Positions 13,074 to 24,493 of a DNA stretch of 64,000 nt are shown here, one piece after another. The position numbers and the translations under genes are program-made. How positions within the stretch are numbered: the first letter of the stretch is position 1; each line of letters starts with the position of its first letter. The stretch lies in NCBI RefSeq assembly GCF_001632365.1, contig NW_024468510.1, positions 913,920-977,919 of the forward strand, given 5' to 3'. The DNA is from Laetiporus sulphureus 93-53 (taxonomy: Eukaryota > Basidiomycota > Agaricomycetes > Polyporales > Laetiporaceae). Below the pieces are notes generated by a model. That model did not search any database and was not told the origin of the DNA. It saw only the letters and a list, made by a program, of their open reading frames with translations.

Positions 13074-13427
13074 ATGGCACAATGCCGCAGCTCACGATCA
13101 TACACCAACTTTGTCGCAGTTCAAAATGCATCCATGCAGGAAGTCGTTGGCATACACTGTTCAGAATCCACAGTATGCGAAGGTCCTGCCATTCACGGAA
13201 AACTAGTTTTCATATCGGGGAAGCTTGTCAACTTCTACACTGGCACCTTTCGGGGCAATGTCGGAAATACGTATTTCGCAGGAGAAGGTCACTTTCGCGG
13301 GGGCACGGAGGATGCGATGCATACCTCGGGCTGCGGTGTGGCTTTATTGACAAGCACTCGCGTCCGTACTAGTGCGAGTGAAGCATCAGGAAACCCAACC
13401 ATGCCCACGGTATGTATGTTCACTTGA
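13074..13427 (+). CDS. Possible small protein, unknown function
   Basis: A 117-codon frame starts at the ATG at 13074 and ends at 13427. The central part is Gly- and aromatic-rich with an alternating pattern (NFYTGTFRGNVGNTYFAGE, then HFRGG, then HTSGCGVALL). This resembles the repetitive beta-type small proteins common in mushroom genomes, but I cannot name a family. There is no signal peptide, and the frame may be one exon of a longer gene or a relic. It is supported only by composition and by standing alone between two real genes. Confidence 0.3.
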   Translation: MAQCRSSRSYTNFVAVQNASMQEVVGIHCSESTVCEGPAIHGKLVFISGKLVNFYTGTFRGNVGNTYFAGEGHFRGGTEDAMHTSGCGVALLTSTRVRTSASEASGNPTMPTVCMFT

Positions 13428-14026
13428 CACCGTAGTATGTGAATTCTGTTTCTCCTGAACTCGGGCCCATATTCGCTGCTAGTGTATCTGCTAATTTGAG
13501 CCCATGATCGCTAGATTGTCCGATCGGAGTCCTGCGCCGTCGCTCCAAGAACTCACCTTTCATCGTAGGTCACTGCGTTCGTTCAACTTACTACGTGAGA
13601 TTGCGAGCATCTCAAACTCTTGCTGCATACTATCTCACATGTATTCAGTTATTCGTAAGAGAGCCAGTACACCTATGCATCTGCAGATCACCGGTATCTC
13701 ATCCATGCGCTGAATTAATCCGTACTGCAAAAGTTGTCATGTCCGGGTTTGCGCGTATATATTTATTGTATTGTCTCTCCAAGTTTGTTGGTCGACTACA
13801 GTTGATGTTGCTGTCGCACTCAATGGTCTCGTTCGATGTTTTTGCAGTACTTGCTATGATTTGTCTGTCATAAAACAGAACGCCCGTAAGAACGCCCGTA
13901 TGGATCGCCATTAATTACATATTCAATAAACAGACCACGTTTATGGGCGCTTACATTCTGCCGGCGTCTGCAAGAGTGCAGGCTCTGAGGCGGCATCCAT
14001 GCGTTCACCTATACGGCCATTTGACG
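13428..14026. other. Intergenic, AT-richer, nothing recognised
   Basis: This is the upstream region of the ankyrin/FYVE/RING gene. No gene, RNA or repeat is recognised. Confidence 0.4.
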
Positions 14027-17000
14027 ATGAGTGATAACTCTGTGCATCATCTTGGGACAATTGAAGAGTAAGCTCTGCTAGAAATTTCATTTCGAAAACT
14101 CCTTCATGGTCATTAACAGGTTGTCTAGCGGTGCTACATCTCCTATTCCGCAGGAGTCCCAGCCGCACGAGGATTCCGACGACGAACGATTCATCTACCC
14201 TGGTTCTTCAGACGAGCCCGTTACAGTCGATGAGCACGAAAATGCATTTGCTCCGGCCCCACAAATACCCTCTGTGGGGGCATCTCCAGTGCCTGCCACA
14301 CGACCTCCTTCCTCGGCGCAATTGGAAGCCCTCTACGCAGCAGTAACATCTGGAGATCTGCAACGCGTACAGCAAGTCTTCTCTGAGGTTCTGGAGTCCG
14401 GAAACGTAGAATCGTTTGCACTAGCAAATGACGCGCCGCCGCGCATAGGCCAAACTGCTCTCCATGCTGCTGCTAGCAGAGGGTATCTAGACATTGTTAA
14501 GTGGTGTACGCTTGCAGACCTACTCCATCGATGCCTCCTAACAATGAGCTGGTGATAGTAACGGAGAACTGCGGTGCGATGCCAGATGTGGAGGATAGGG
14601 AGGGCGAGGTATGTCTGCGGAGCCTGCACGCCTGAGAGGCTGACCATTGGCCGTAGACAGCACTGCATAAAGCTGCCCTCCATGGACATCTACAGATTAT
14701 CCAGTATCTGCTGCCCCACAAGGCTGATGTCCATACACAGGATGCGGATGGCTGGACCGCTCTGCATAACGCATGCTCCAAGGTAGGGATCGGAATATCG
14801 GTCCGGACAGTTGAAAGCTAAGGTCCCGTAGGGCTATCTGGATATCGCGAGATGGCTGTGCGAGAACGGAGGCGCTGCTAATGAGGAGAATGGCGTGAGA
14901 GGCGTTGACATCAAGAGTAAAGGTGGTTGGACACCTCTAAGTGAGTGGCAAACTTCACTAACAGCCATAGGTGACCTGATCTTTGGCTTCCAGTGAATGC
15001 TGCATCCAAGGGACATCTTCCCGTCGTATTGTACCTCTTGACAAAGCAGTCGGCAGACCCGTTTGTTCGAAACAACTGGGGCGAAACTGCCTACGACGTG
15101 GCGGCAGCGGTGTTCGAAGTATGGATATGTGAGGTGAGCTATTGGTCAAACCGATCTTACAGCCTCGTTGATTGATCCTCTGCACCAGGTTTTGCAGAAG
15201 ACGGAAGCAGAGCACTGGCATATTAACGATGTGCCATATAATCCTCTGGCAGTTCATACGACTGTGCCACTGGTGCTCTATGAGAATCAACGTCTGGATG
15301 TCCGTTTGAAAACCCTCGCTGTCTCTGGTGGGCGACCCAAGTTCTCTGCATCAGGTCTCGGTCGACACGGTCGCCGCGCCCCGTTTGAATTGCGCTTGCC
15401 CGTGCCGGAAGCCAACACCGGCAGGAAAGAGATTCCCGCTTTGCGCAGCGATGTGCAGTTGCCACTGCGAGAAGATCCGTGGACGTTACCAAAATCCGGT
15501 TCTGCAAGAGAGGGCGCTGAGAGAAGCCACTTCTGGCTGTGGGTACCACTATCACTGAGCATCAATTCGATCTGACGCTGTATCAGATCGGACTGGACTC
15601 TTGACGTGACACATCCCGGTGTGGATGCGGAAGACGGGTGGCAGTATGCTCACAGCTTCGACGACCCGGATGATGCATGGACAGCGGAACTGCCGCTTCA
15701 GCTCGAGAGGCTGCTCAGCGGCAGCGGCGCCGTCACCGCTGGTCTTGGTGGAAGCCGATCCCGAAGCAGCAGTCGAGGACGGTCAAGTTCCAGCTCGCGG
15801 CACGACTCGTCACACTCGCAGTCTTGGGTCCGCCGACGTCGCTGGGTCCGCGTTATGCGTCGGAGACTCGACATTCCGCCGCTTCCCTTCTTGCAGCCGG
15901 ACGGCGCCATGTATAATCTAACTGCGGATGGGTCTCTGATACCATATGTTGAACAAGATGAGGATGTCAGCGACAGCGATGGACAAGAGCTGGGCGCCAT
16001 GTCGAGTACAGGATTGTCGTCGGCGCAAGACTACGTCGCGCGCGCAAGGTATCTGGCGGGCACTCAGGATGGCGACGCGGAATCAAGTAATGGCGCGCAA
16101 TCTGCTTTAGAAGCTCGGCGTGCTATAGCCAAGCTGGAACGTGCCACTACAGAATTGAGCCAAGGCATACTAAGTATGATTTTCAAATCTCCATGTCATC
16201 ATCAGTCTCATGCCACACAGATGATCAGGACTCGGAACGTAAGACTCAGGCTGAGGTGCTTCTTAACACATACGGCCGCGAGCTGAATCGACGCCGTCTC
16301 TCTGCTGGCGCTCAAGGGCTGTTTTTCTCTGGGGATGGTACGTCTTATCTCGTTTGCATCACAGCTCGAGATCACCTTCCAGTTTTACTACAGACGGAAA
16401 TGAAATTGATTCCGATGATTCTGATGACGAGTTTCACTATCCTGGCTCAGGATCCACGAGTACCCCCCGGCCATCATCAGTGAGGTCTTCGGGGACAGAT
16501 TACTTCAGTAGCCGGCCGAGCGGAACGCGAGGGCCAGCCGATCTCACTCCTCATCTCTCACAAGCTCCTGAGTTTCGAGTGCCTACGCATGAAGCTCCGC
16601 AGAAAGTACTATTGACTCGCTGGACTCCGCCCACTCCTCATCAGGTCCATGCGCAGTGGGAGAGAGATGAGGTGGTCAGCGAGTGTAGAGAATGTCGGCG
16701 CCGCTTCAACTTCCTAAATCGTCGAGTGAGTCGTTCTACACTCCTAGTTGAGGGCTCGCAACTGACCGGTAATCACTTTATATAGCATGTGAGTCCAGAA
16801 CATCAGATTCAGTTGCATACAGCTGAATACTTTCTAGCACTGTCGCCGATGTGGACGAATATTCTGTGACCGCTGTTCTTCCTGGAGAGCCCTTCTTGAC
16901 CCATCGGACGTCGTACATGATCCGTCGTTTCCGGAAACGGACAACGTGCCCACCCTGCAGCGAGTCTGCCGACCATGCTACGAAGAGGCGACGGCCGGCG

Positions 17001-17636
17001 TGCCCAGCGGTCTTAGCTCAGCGCGGACGACATCAATGGAGCGCATCGTCGTGGATCAGAGAAGGCTAACTGTCCCCAGCCCATCGAGTGCAGAGTCGAG
17101 CTCGCAGCTAAGCGACTTGGCCGAGTACGTCTTGCTTAATCGTGAGGATTGTGGGCACGCTTGCTGATCCACTTACCGAAGATGTCCCGTTTGCAATACC
17201 AACTTGGCGGATCTTGGTCCCGCCTCAGAGCAGGAAGCGCACGTCAGGAATTGCCTCGAAGGCGGAAGTGGCACGACTCCACAGACAGCGAAATACCTTG
17301 TCTACAAGTTACCAGCGGAGAGCGCCTTGATCGGTCTTGAATGTTTGTCGCTATGTCTTGTCCAAGTCTTCTGGGCTGATTGGTCATGACCAGGTGCAAT
17401 CTGTCTGGAGGAGTTTGTCAAAGGTGAAATACATATGCTGTCGGACAATTGTGAAAGCTGACCTGGCATATTAAGGCTCTACCGTTGCTCGTCTCAGCTG
17501 TCTATGCAGCTTCCATAATGGTATGTTTACAGTGATCGGATGTAGGAGACTGCTGACGACCGAAATTATGCTTTGGAAAGCTTGCTTATCTTCGTGGCTA
17601 CAACGAGGAAGAAGTTGCCCAGTCCATGCCCGCTGA
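14027..17636 (+). CDS. Ankyrin-dysferlin-FYVE-RING protein, probable endosomal/vacuolar E3 ubiquitin ligase
   Basis: This is a multi-exon gene starting MSDNSVHHLGTIEE. Domains in order are as follows. Ankyrin repeats at about 14440-15140 include GQTALHAAASRGYLDIVKW, TALHKAALHGHLQIIQYL, GWTALHNACSKGYLDIARWL and GWTPL...NAASKGHLPVVLYL. A dysferlin/peroxin-like module at about 15440-15900 has WTLDVTHPGVDAEDGWQYA, SFDDPDDAW and VRRRRWVRVMRRR. Two acidic DSDDE-F-YPG motifs sit near 14170 and 16405. A FYVE finger at about 16670-16990 has CRECRRRFNFLNRR, then HHCRRCGRIFCDRCSS, then RVCRPCYEE. A small CPVCNTNL zinc finger at about 17183 follows. A C-terminal RING finger is spread over four exons: CAICLEEFVKG, ARLSCLCSFHNACLSSWLQ and CPVHAR, ending at 17636. 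FYVE binds PI3P on endosomes and RING recruits E2, as in yeast Pib1; the ligase role is inferred from those two domains. Confidence 0.88.
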
Positions 17637-17757
17637 CGAGAGGAAGACCTTACGTACTCATTGTTCTCATGCCCGCACGTTGCTATCTATCATCGGAATG
17701 GCCTAAATGCTTCCTAATATTACACGTCTCATTTGTATACTGCTGCATCCAACGCTC

Positions 17758-18700
17758 TCATTCCTCTCGCGGGATCGAATACGGTATTCTGCTCTCATCA
17801 ATTCTTATGATGTTTGAAAGATCGTCATGATAGTCTGGATAGACGATATCTTGCCCCTTTCGTCCGTCATCTTGGTCATCGTCGAACCATGTCGAAGGAT
17901 TTTTACCCTCTTCGCCTTCGTCATCCTCATCTTCCAGGTCAGAATCTGTAGGTTTGTAGTTCCTGGACGTTGGTTAGCACAGTGTCCAGCTTAATGAAGT
18001 CATTGGCACTCACATGAATGCCCACATCCGGGCCTCTTTCTCTTGTCTTGTGAGGACTTCATCATCTAGGGAGAGACCACGCCTACGTCTCCGCTCCGCA
18101 ATTTCTTCTTGCCGCCTGCGATCGGCGGCATGAGCTTCTTGCTCTAACCTGGTTGCCTCTTCAAAAGATAAACCACCCCCGTTGTAATCTCTTGAAGCCT
18201 TTGCTGCCTAAGAATATACTCGTCTTAATAGGACCAACTGAAAATATGCGGGACACGTACAAACTTCTCAAGGGCTCTCTGCTTCGCACCAATAGCACGA
18301 TATTGTGGCTCTTGCGGCGTTGGGTCAGTATTCATAGCTTCGTCATTATGGTCATGGATCTTAGTCTCCTCCAATTTATTCTGGATGGACTTCAATCCCA
18401 CCAGATCAACCAAGCGCGACTCGATCTCAGCCTGCTCGGCCACGATCCGCTGCGAATAGGAGGACGTCGAAGCTGTCCTGGATGCTCCGGATCAGGCACG
18501 GACGGGGTAGGGTCACAAAACACTCACGGTCCGGCGAGTGTTCTGGCGTTGCGAGCATGCTGGTCTCGCAGTTCGCGGACTGTCATGCGGGAGATCGGAA
18601 TCACATGGGGCTTCGGCGGCACCAGGAATCCTGGTGGGGCTTTCGACATGGGCTTTCGGCGCGTTGGCAAGGATCCTAGGAACGTAGGAGGAGATGACAT
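17758..18700 (-). CDS. Conserved-looking acidic/coiled protein of unknown function
   Basis: I do not recognise this gene. The ATG is at 18700 (MSSPPTFLGSLPTRRKPMSK). The frame runs through several short introns to a TGA at 17758-17760. The N-terminus is basic and Pro-rich (PPGFLVPPKPHVIPISRMTV). A helical stretch follows (VAEQAEIESRLVDLVGLKSI), then an Arg/Glu-rich coiled region (EATRLEQEAHAADRRRQEE, then AERRRRRGLSLDDEVLT). The C-terminus is very acidic (DLEDEDDEGEE, then WFDDDQDD, then YPDYHDDL). It is convergent with the ankyrin/FYVE/RING gene (122 bp between stops). Charge distribution suggests a nuclear scaffold, but that is inference. Confidence 0.7.
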
Positions 18701-19088
18701 TGTGGATTGCAGGGTGAAAGGAAGTGAGAGAGGGATTCGAGGACGGAGGGGTTATATACTCAGGGCAGGAGGCCTTCTATTTGATCGTTGCGGATCGTTC
18801 CCGAGATCTGTACCGAGGTGGCCATCAAAGCCCGTTATGGCAGGCGCTGTATGATATGTGACGGCCATGGTAATTCATGTGTTCCGGGGCATAGCGGTTT
18901 CGTTACTACTAACTAGGGCTACACAATCGACTTTTCATAACATTAAAGCTACATGGTTGGGCGTGTGCGCACAACGGAAACTACCAACAACAACAGCGAC
19001 AGCGCTGCGATAGAGACATGCGATCAGTGAACAAGGCACACAATACTATTCGTACATCCAGCAAAACTTCACGGCACTCTCATGTGCT
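18701..19088. other. Intergenic between two minus-strand genes
   Basis: This is the promoter of the 17758-18700 gene and the 3' flank of PI31. Nothing else is seen. Confidence 0.4.
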
Positions 19089-20196
19089 TCACATAAACAT
19101 ATCTCCCTGTGAGTAATGTGAGCAGAATGAATCTTCATTGTCAACAAGCATGACTAACCGCTCCCGGGGGCATAAACTCATCATTGTCCGGGTCCTGTAA
19201 GTTGCCTGAGCCAGGCATCCCCCTACCCAATGGATTCCTGTTAAGCCTCGGAGACGGTCCAACAGGATCAAATCGAGCACCCGGAGGTGCCCCTAGAGGA
19301 GGAAGATAACCGTCACCTCCCCAAGGGCCCATACCTCCAGGGCCTCGTCCTCTCATCCCGGGACCAAAGATAGGATGATCAGGGCCGACAATCATACCAT
19401 CACCGCCGTTGTCCGGGAAGAGGGAGGGAGGTGCAAATGGGTTGCGAGAAAAGGGTTCTAGGTCTCGTCTGCCAATCTCCAATGGGTTCCTCGGTACCCT
19501 GAGGCTACGTTCTGGAGCTTCAGGCGGCTGAACTGGTCCCGGCTCAGCAGAGGGGGGCACGATATTCCTCGGTCGGCTGCTGCTAGCAGCGCCCGGTGTC
19601 TCTGTAGACGGCTCGATATAACCCTCCTTTCGAAGGCCAGGGACCAGTTTTTGAATGGTTGTAAGTTGGTACTGGGACATCAGATCGGCTACGCGGTTGG
19701 ACGAGATATAGCCATGAATCAAAGGTGGCGCATTGGGAGCTTGCAGGTCGTGAGGGAAGAAGGATGGTGATACAAAGTCAGCGGTAGGTATGTCCAAAGT
19801 CGCCGTTTTGTCACTCTGATTACTCAGCAGTGAGTTCCACGAGAGTCAGCCTATCGAAAAAGCACGTACCTCAGTTGCGATGGAGTTGACCAGGGTGCGA
19901 GATCCAAGCTTGACAACTTTCACCACAAATTCAAGGCTGCTCTGCTCATGTCTGTATCTGAATGTGTAGTGTGCTGGACCGTACTGGTTCCATTCGTCCG
20001 GAAGCACGCTGTTCAAAATTGTGCGAGCGGGAGAGTCCTCGTCCACACCGATGAGTCGGAAACCGAGCGCGACCATCGCGGTGTGAATGAGGGCAGCAAT
20101 AGCGTCCTGAGGAGTATTCAGCTTCTTCTTTCCAGGAGGCAGAACATTTGGAAGAGCATGGATCAGAGCAGCGGGGTCGAGGATATTGGAAGACAT
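19089..20196 (-). CDS. PSMF1: PI31 proteasome regulator (PSMF1/Fub1 family)
   Basis: PI31 binds the 20S proteasome and modulates assembly or transport. The ATG is at 20196 (MSSNILDPAALIHALPN). The N-terminal half is the FP-type PI31_N module (DAIAALIHTAMVALGFRLIG, then HYTFRYRHEQSSLEFVVKV, then FFPHDLQ). The C-terminal half is the Pro/Gly-rich PI31_C region (ARNPLEIGRRDL-like repeats, PPGARFDPVGP, then NLQDPDNDEFMPPGAG). A last 52-nt intron, spliced near 19105-19160, gives the terminus GDMFM with the stop at 19089. Reading through that intron would give a spurious SHAC ending. A proteasome gene cluster lies 24 kb away in the same window. Confidence 0.88.
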
Positions 20197-20398
20197 TGTG
20201 GTGGCCAAGTGTTACGCACGCACGGACTGATCGAGACAGACCCATATATTAGCTCCCTTCCGTTTTTGGCAACGTGACAAATAGGCGCATACACCTAACT
20301 CTCATCGCCTCCGCATACCGTCCTCGCGTCCTTCTTGCACCTTCGGCCAACTTCGCTTTTACTCACCTCGTCGTTGCCCGCAACCAACCATCCTCGAT

Positions 20399-23300
20399 AT
20401 GGCGCGAAGGGACAGATCATACTCGCCGGATTCTCCGAATAAGAGGGTAAGACCTTCCCACCGCTCTTCACCGCGGTCTCCGTCGCCGACGAGGCGCCAT
20501 GCCCAAAGGCCCACTAGATCGAGGTACGACGACGACCGGGACCGGGACCGGAACAGGGACAGAGATAGAGAAAGAGACAGAGACCGCGACAGATACCGTG
20601 ACGATAGATATCGCGATGACCGACGACGCGACTACCGCGATGACCGTCGAGATGGTCGACGCTCTCGCTCCAGAGAGCGAAAGGATCGCGACAGGCTGTC
20701 TCCTTCAAGGGCTACGCCACAGGAGACAAAGGTGACTACTCCTCCCGTTGAGGACGAGAAGCTCAAGGCAAAGCGAGCGAAGCTGGAAGCTTGGAAGAAG
20801 GAGCGTGAGGCAAAAAAGGCTTTGGATGAGGCGAAGGCGAAGGCAATGGCTCTTGCGGGGAAGTCCGTTCCAGGTGCGTACACTGTATTTGCTCCAATGT
20901 CTTCGAGATTTCACACCACTTGATCGCACTTAGTGCCTGCTGCTGCTGCCCCGGCGAAAACCACCGTCCAGCTCAACCGCTCGGCACTTGCAAACCTCGG
21001 TCTCAAGGGTCTGCCCCTCAAGCCGGACCTCTTAAAGGCCAACAAACTTGGGGCTCTTGACGATTCTGTCGAGACAAAACGCAAACTTGAGACTCTTGAC
21101 CTCCCAGAAGTCGATATGACCATGGTAGAAGGGCAGACAAGCGTCGGCGATCTTGAACACGACGAGGATGAGGAGGAGCCTAACGGAACCGAGAAGGCCA
21201 AGGCGAAAGACGCCATGGATGAAGATGAGGATGAGGTTGACCCGCTCGATGCGTTCATGAGCGGCGTCAAGGAGGAAGTTAAAAAGGTCAACCTGGAGGA
21301 CATGAAGAAGATGATGGCTAATGGTAATGGCCGCGTCCGCCTCGATAGCGGCGTATTGGATGAGGGTCCTGAGGACACTGCTGACGGGTACGAAGTCGAT
21401 GAGCTGGATGCTACTGACTTGAACCCGGAGGATATTTTGGCGTTGGCCGCAAAGAAGGCGAAGAAGAAAGATCTTGCTGCCGTGGATCACTCTCGCGTCG
21501 CTTACGAGCCATTCCGGAAGGAATTCTATGTCGCACCACCAGATGTGGCTGCCATGACTGACGAAGAAGCTGATCTTCTGCGACTGGAGTTGGATGGTAT
21601 TAAGATTCGTGGTGTGGATTGCCCAAGACCAGTGACGAAGTGGAGTCATTTTGGCTTGCCGGCCAGCTGGTGCGTAACATCGACGATGGCTCGTGAACCA
21701 CATGCTAACAGTGATCTATACAGTTTGGAGGTTATTAAGAAGCTGAACTATGCAGCACCGACGCCTATTCAAGCGCAGGCCATTCCGGCCATCATGTCCG
21801 GCCGAGATGTCATTGGTGTTGCGAAGACGGGTTCCGGAAAGACAATAGCATTCCTGCTTCCTTTATTCCGTCATATCAAAGACCAGCGGCCTCTCGAACA
21901 AATGGAGGGTCCGATCGCCGTGATCATGACCCCGACACGAGAGTTGGCCGTCCAGATCCACAGAGAATGTAAGCCGTTTTTGCGAGTCTTGGGTTTGAGA
22001 GTGAGTCCAAATCCTTATGCATCCTATTGCAGTGCCTAATTGACCTCGACTATTAGGCTGTCTGTGCCTACGGTGGTTCACCCATCAAGGACCAGATCGC
22101 AGAAATGAAGAAGGGTGCGGAGATCATTGTTTGCACTCCTGGTCGCATGATCGACCTGCTTACCGCAAACTCCGGGCGTGTCACCAACCTCAAACGTGTG
22201 ACGTATCTTGTACTCGACGAAGCGGATCGGATGTTCGATATGGGTTTCGAACCCCAAGTCATGAAGATTGTCAACAATATTCGACCAGATCGTCAGACTG
22301 TCCTGTTTTCTGCTACGTTCCCAAAGCAGATGGACTCGTTAGCGCGAAAGATTCTGCACAAGCCTCTCGAGATCACCGTTGGCGGCAGATCGGTAGTGGC
22401 GCCGGAAATTGACCAAATTGTTGAGGTGCGGGACGAGGATTCCAAATTCAACCGGCTTCTGGAGATCCTTGGCCAGACATATAATGAGGACCCTGAGTCG
22501 CGGACACTCATCTTTGTCGACAGGCAAGAAGCCGCCGATAATCTGCTCCGCGAGCTCATGCGCAAAGGCTATTTGTGCATGTCCTTACACGGCGGCAAAG
22601 ACCAAGTTGACCGAGACTCGACGATCGCTGATTTCAAGTCGGGAGTTGTGCCCATCGTTATAGCGACGTCAGTAGCAGCGCGCGGTCTAGATGTGAAGCA
22701 GCTGAAGCTCGTCATCAACTATGATGCGCCGAATCATATGGAGGACTATGTTCATCGCGCTGGTCGAACTGGTCGTGCGGGCAATCAAGGGACTTGTGTC
22801 ACTTTCATTACGCCGGAACAGGATAGATATTCCGTGGATATCTACCGGGCGTTGAAGGCCAGTAATGCTACTGTCCCGAAGGAATTGGAAGATCTGGCCA
22901 ATGGTAAGTATACAGTCATTGTGTCGTCACCGTCGTACTCATGTTGTACCCTCGCAGGATTCCTGGAGAAAGTCAAGTCCGGCAAGGCCAAGGTTGCCGG
23001 CTCAGGTTTCGGTGGTAAAGGTCTGGACAGGCTCGATCAGGAGCGTGATGCAAAGGAAAAGGCAGAACGGAAAGCATACGGCGAGCCGGAAGAGGAGAAG
23101 AGCGTGGAAGAGCCTGTCGTTAAGGCTCCGGTGACTGATGATATGACGTTCGGCAGCTTCAAGGTCGAGGTCAAGCGCGGTCCTGCACCCGACTCATCCA
23201 AGGGCCTCCTCGGTGTTGCCGGTGCGGCAGCCGCAGCTCGGCGGCTGGCTCAGGCGAAAGAGGAAGAGAAGATCCAAAATTCGTTGCGTGCCGCGGAGGA

Positions 23301-23942
23301 AGCTGCAGCGAGAGCAGGCAAAGACACTGCCGCTCACAAGCAAGCAGTCAGCGTGGTAGCGAAGCTCAACGCTCAGCTCAGAGCGCACAAGCTTGTTGCG
23401 CAGTCGCAATTGCAGCACGAGGATCTCATTGGCAAGAAGTCGAGTGTAGATGCGACGGAGTTCCACGCTATCATACCCATCAACGACTACCCGCAGAAGG
23501 CGAGGTGGCGTGTCACAAACAAAGAGACCATGGTCCAGGTACGTGAACGCGTTGCTGCAAAGTCATATCCCTATACTCACCTGTTCTGCAGCTCATCGAC
23601 ATGACGGGTGCTTCGGTCACCAACAAAGGTTCGTCGCTTTACCACTTCTTAGACGAACAAACAACCTGATAACTTTATGCTATAAGGTGTCTATTACGAA
23701 CCAGGGAAGGAGCCTCCTCCGGAAGGCCCCCCGAAGCTGCACCTGCTTATCGAGTCCAACGAGGAATGGAGGGTACGTTTTTTGGAGCTCTCTGGTGCGC
23801 AAAACAAGCTGACTCAATCCCATCTCAGGTCGAGCAAGCAGTGCGGGAGATCAAGCGACTACTCGTGGAAGCTTCGGCGGCAGCTTTGCAGGCAGAAATG
23901 CGCAATCCTACTGCTACTGCAGGCCGGTACAGCGTTGTGTAG
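20399..23942 (+). CDS. PRP5: DEAD-box pre-mRNA splicing helicase Prp5/DDX46
   Basis: Prp5 is an ATPase that remodels U2 snRNP with SF3b to form the prespliceosome. The N-terminus is an RS/RD-rich tail (long RDRD runs from residue 40). It is followed by a Lys-rich coil and the Prp5-specific DPLDAFM motif (about 21238), which contacts U2/SF3b in homologues. All helicase motifs are present: [65 protein letters not shown] and HRAGRTGR. The C-terminal extension is Ala/Glu-rich and ends with a KH-like segment ([15 protein letters not shown], then GRYSVV). At least six introns occur, including one before FLEKVKSG at 22905 and three small ones near 23540-23830. The start ATG is at 20399. Confidence 0.96.
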
Positions 23943-24429
23943 CCTCGTTGCCAATTCGGATGTGTATGTATATAGATTATTTCGAACTCTTTCCGGTCGT
24001 TAATATCCTGCCGTTATGTCTTGGCAAGCATGGTAAATGAATGCGCTTTCTTGCACGCCGCAATTGTCGAAGTACGCCTCGAATCGTTGGACTGACGCCG
24101 GTTCTCACACGGGTTCTTTCTGATGGCCCTTTGACTAATCTCCAACGACACAAATATCCGTTCGCCTCGGCCAGACAGACAACTCACCGGAAGCAAGTCC
24201 GGGATTTTCAACCTATGACTTCGCAGCCGGTTGAGGGGTAAAGCTTGTGTGTTGTCTTGCGCGATTTGGTCGTGCGCGACTGGCTTTGGGATTTTAATGA
24301 TCTTGTTTATAGCGACGCTGTCGAGGAAGTTTCTAACCCACGTTGACCCCGCGTGTGATTCAGAAGCTACCGTCATTTTGTAAAAGTGCATTGATCGCAT
24401 CGGCATGGTGGAATTTGAGCATGTGCTCC
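23943..24429. other. Intergenic, nothing recognised
   Basis: This holds the 3' flank of PRP5 and the upstream region of the MFS transporter. No ORF or repeat is supported. Confidence 0.4.
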
Positions 24430-24437
24430 TATATAAA
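24430..24437 (+). promoter_or_regulatory. TATA box of the MFS transporter gene
   Basis: A TATATAAA match lies 57 bp upstream of the ATG at 24494, a spacing suited to a short 5' UTR. It is the clearest TATA element among the promoters inspected here and fits an inducible rather than housekeeping gene. Confidence 0.5.
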
Positions 24438-24493
24438 CCTCGGGTAGAGGGAAAGGGAGCACCTCGGACGTGGCTTTCAAGGGCATCGCTGAT

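Noticed and set aside
21032..21703. 223-codon minus-strand frame inside PRP5
   Set aside because: It is antisense to a conserved exon containing the DPLDAFM motif; no independent signal.
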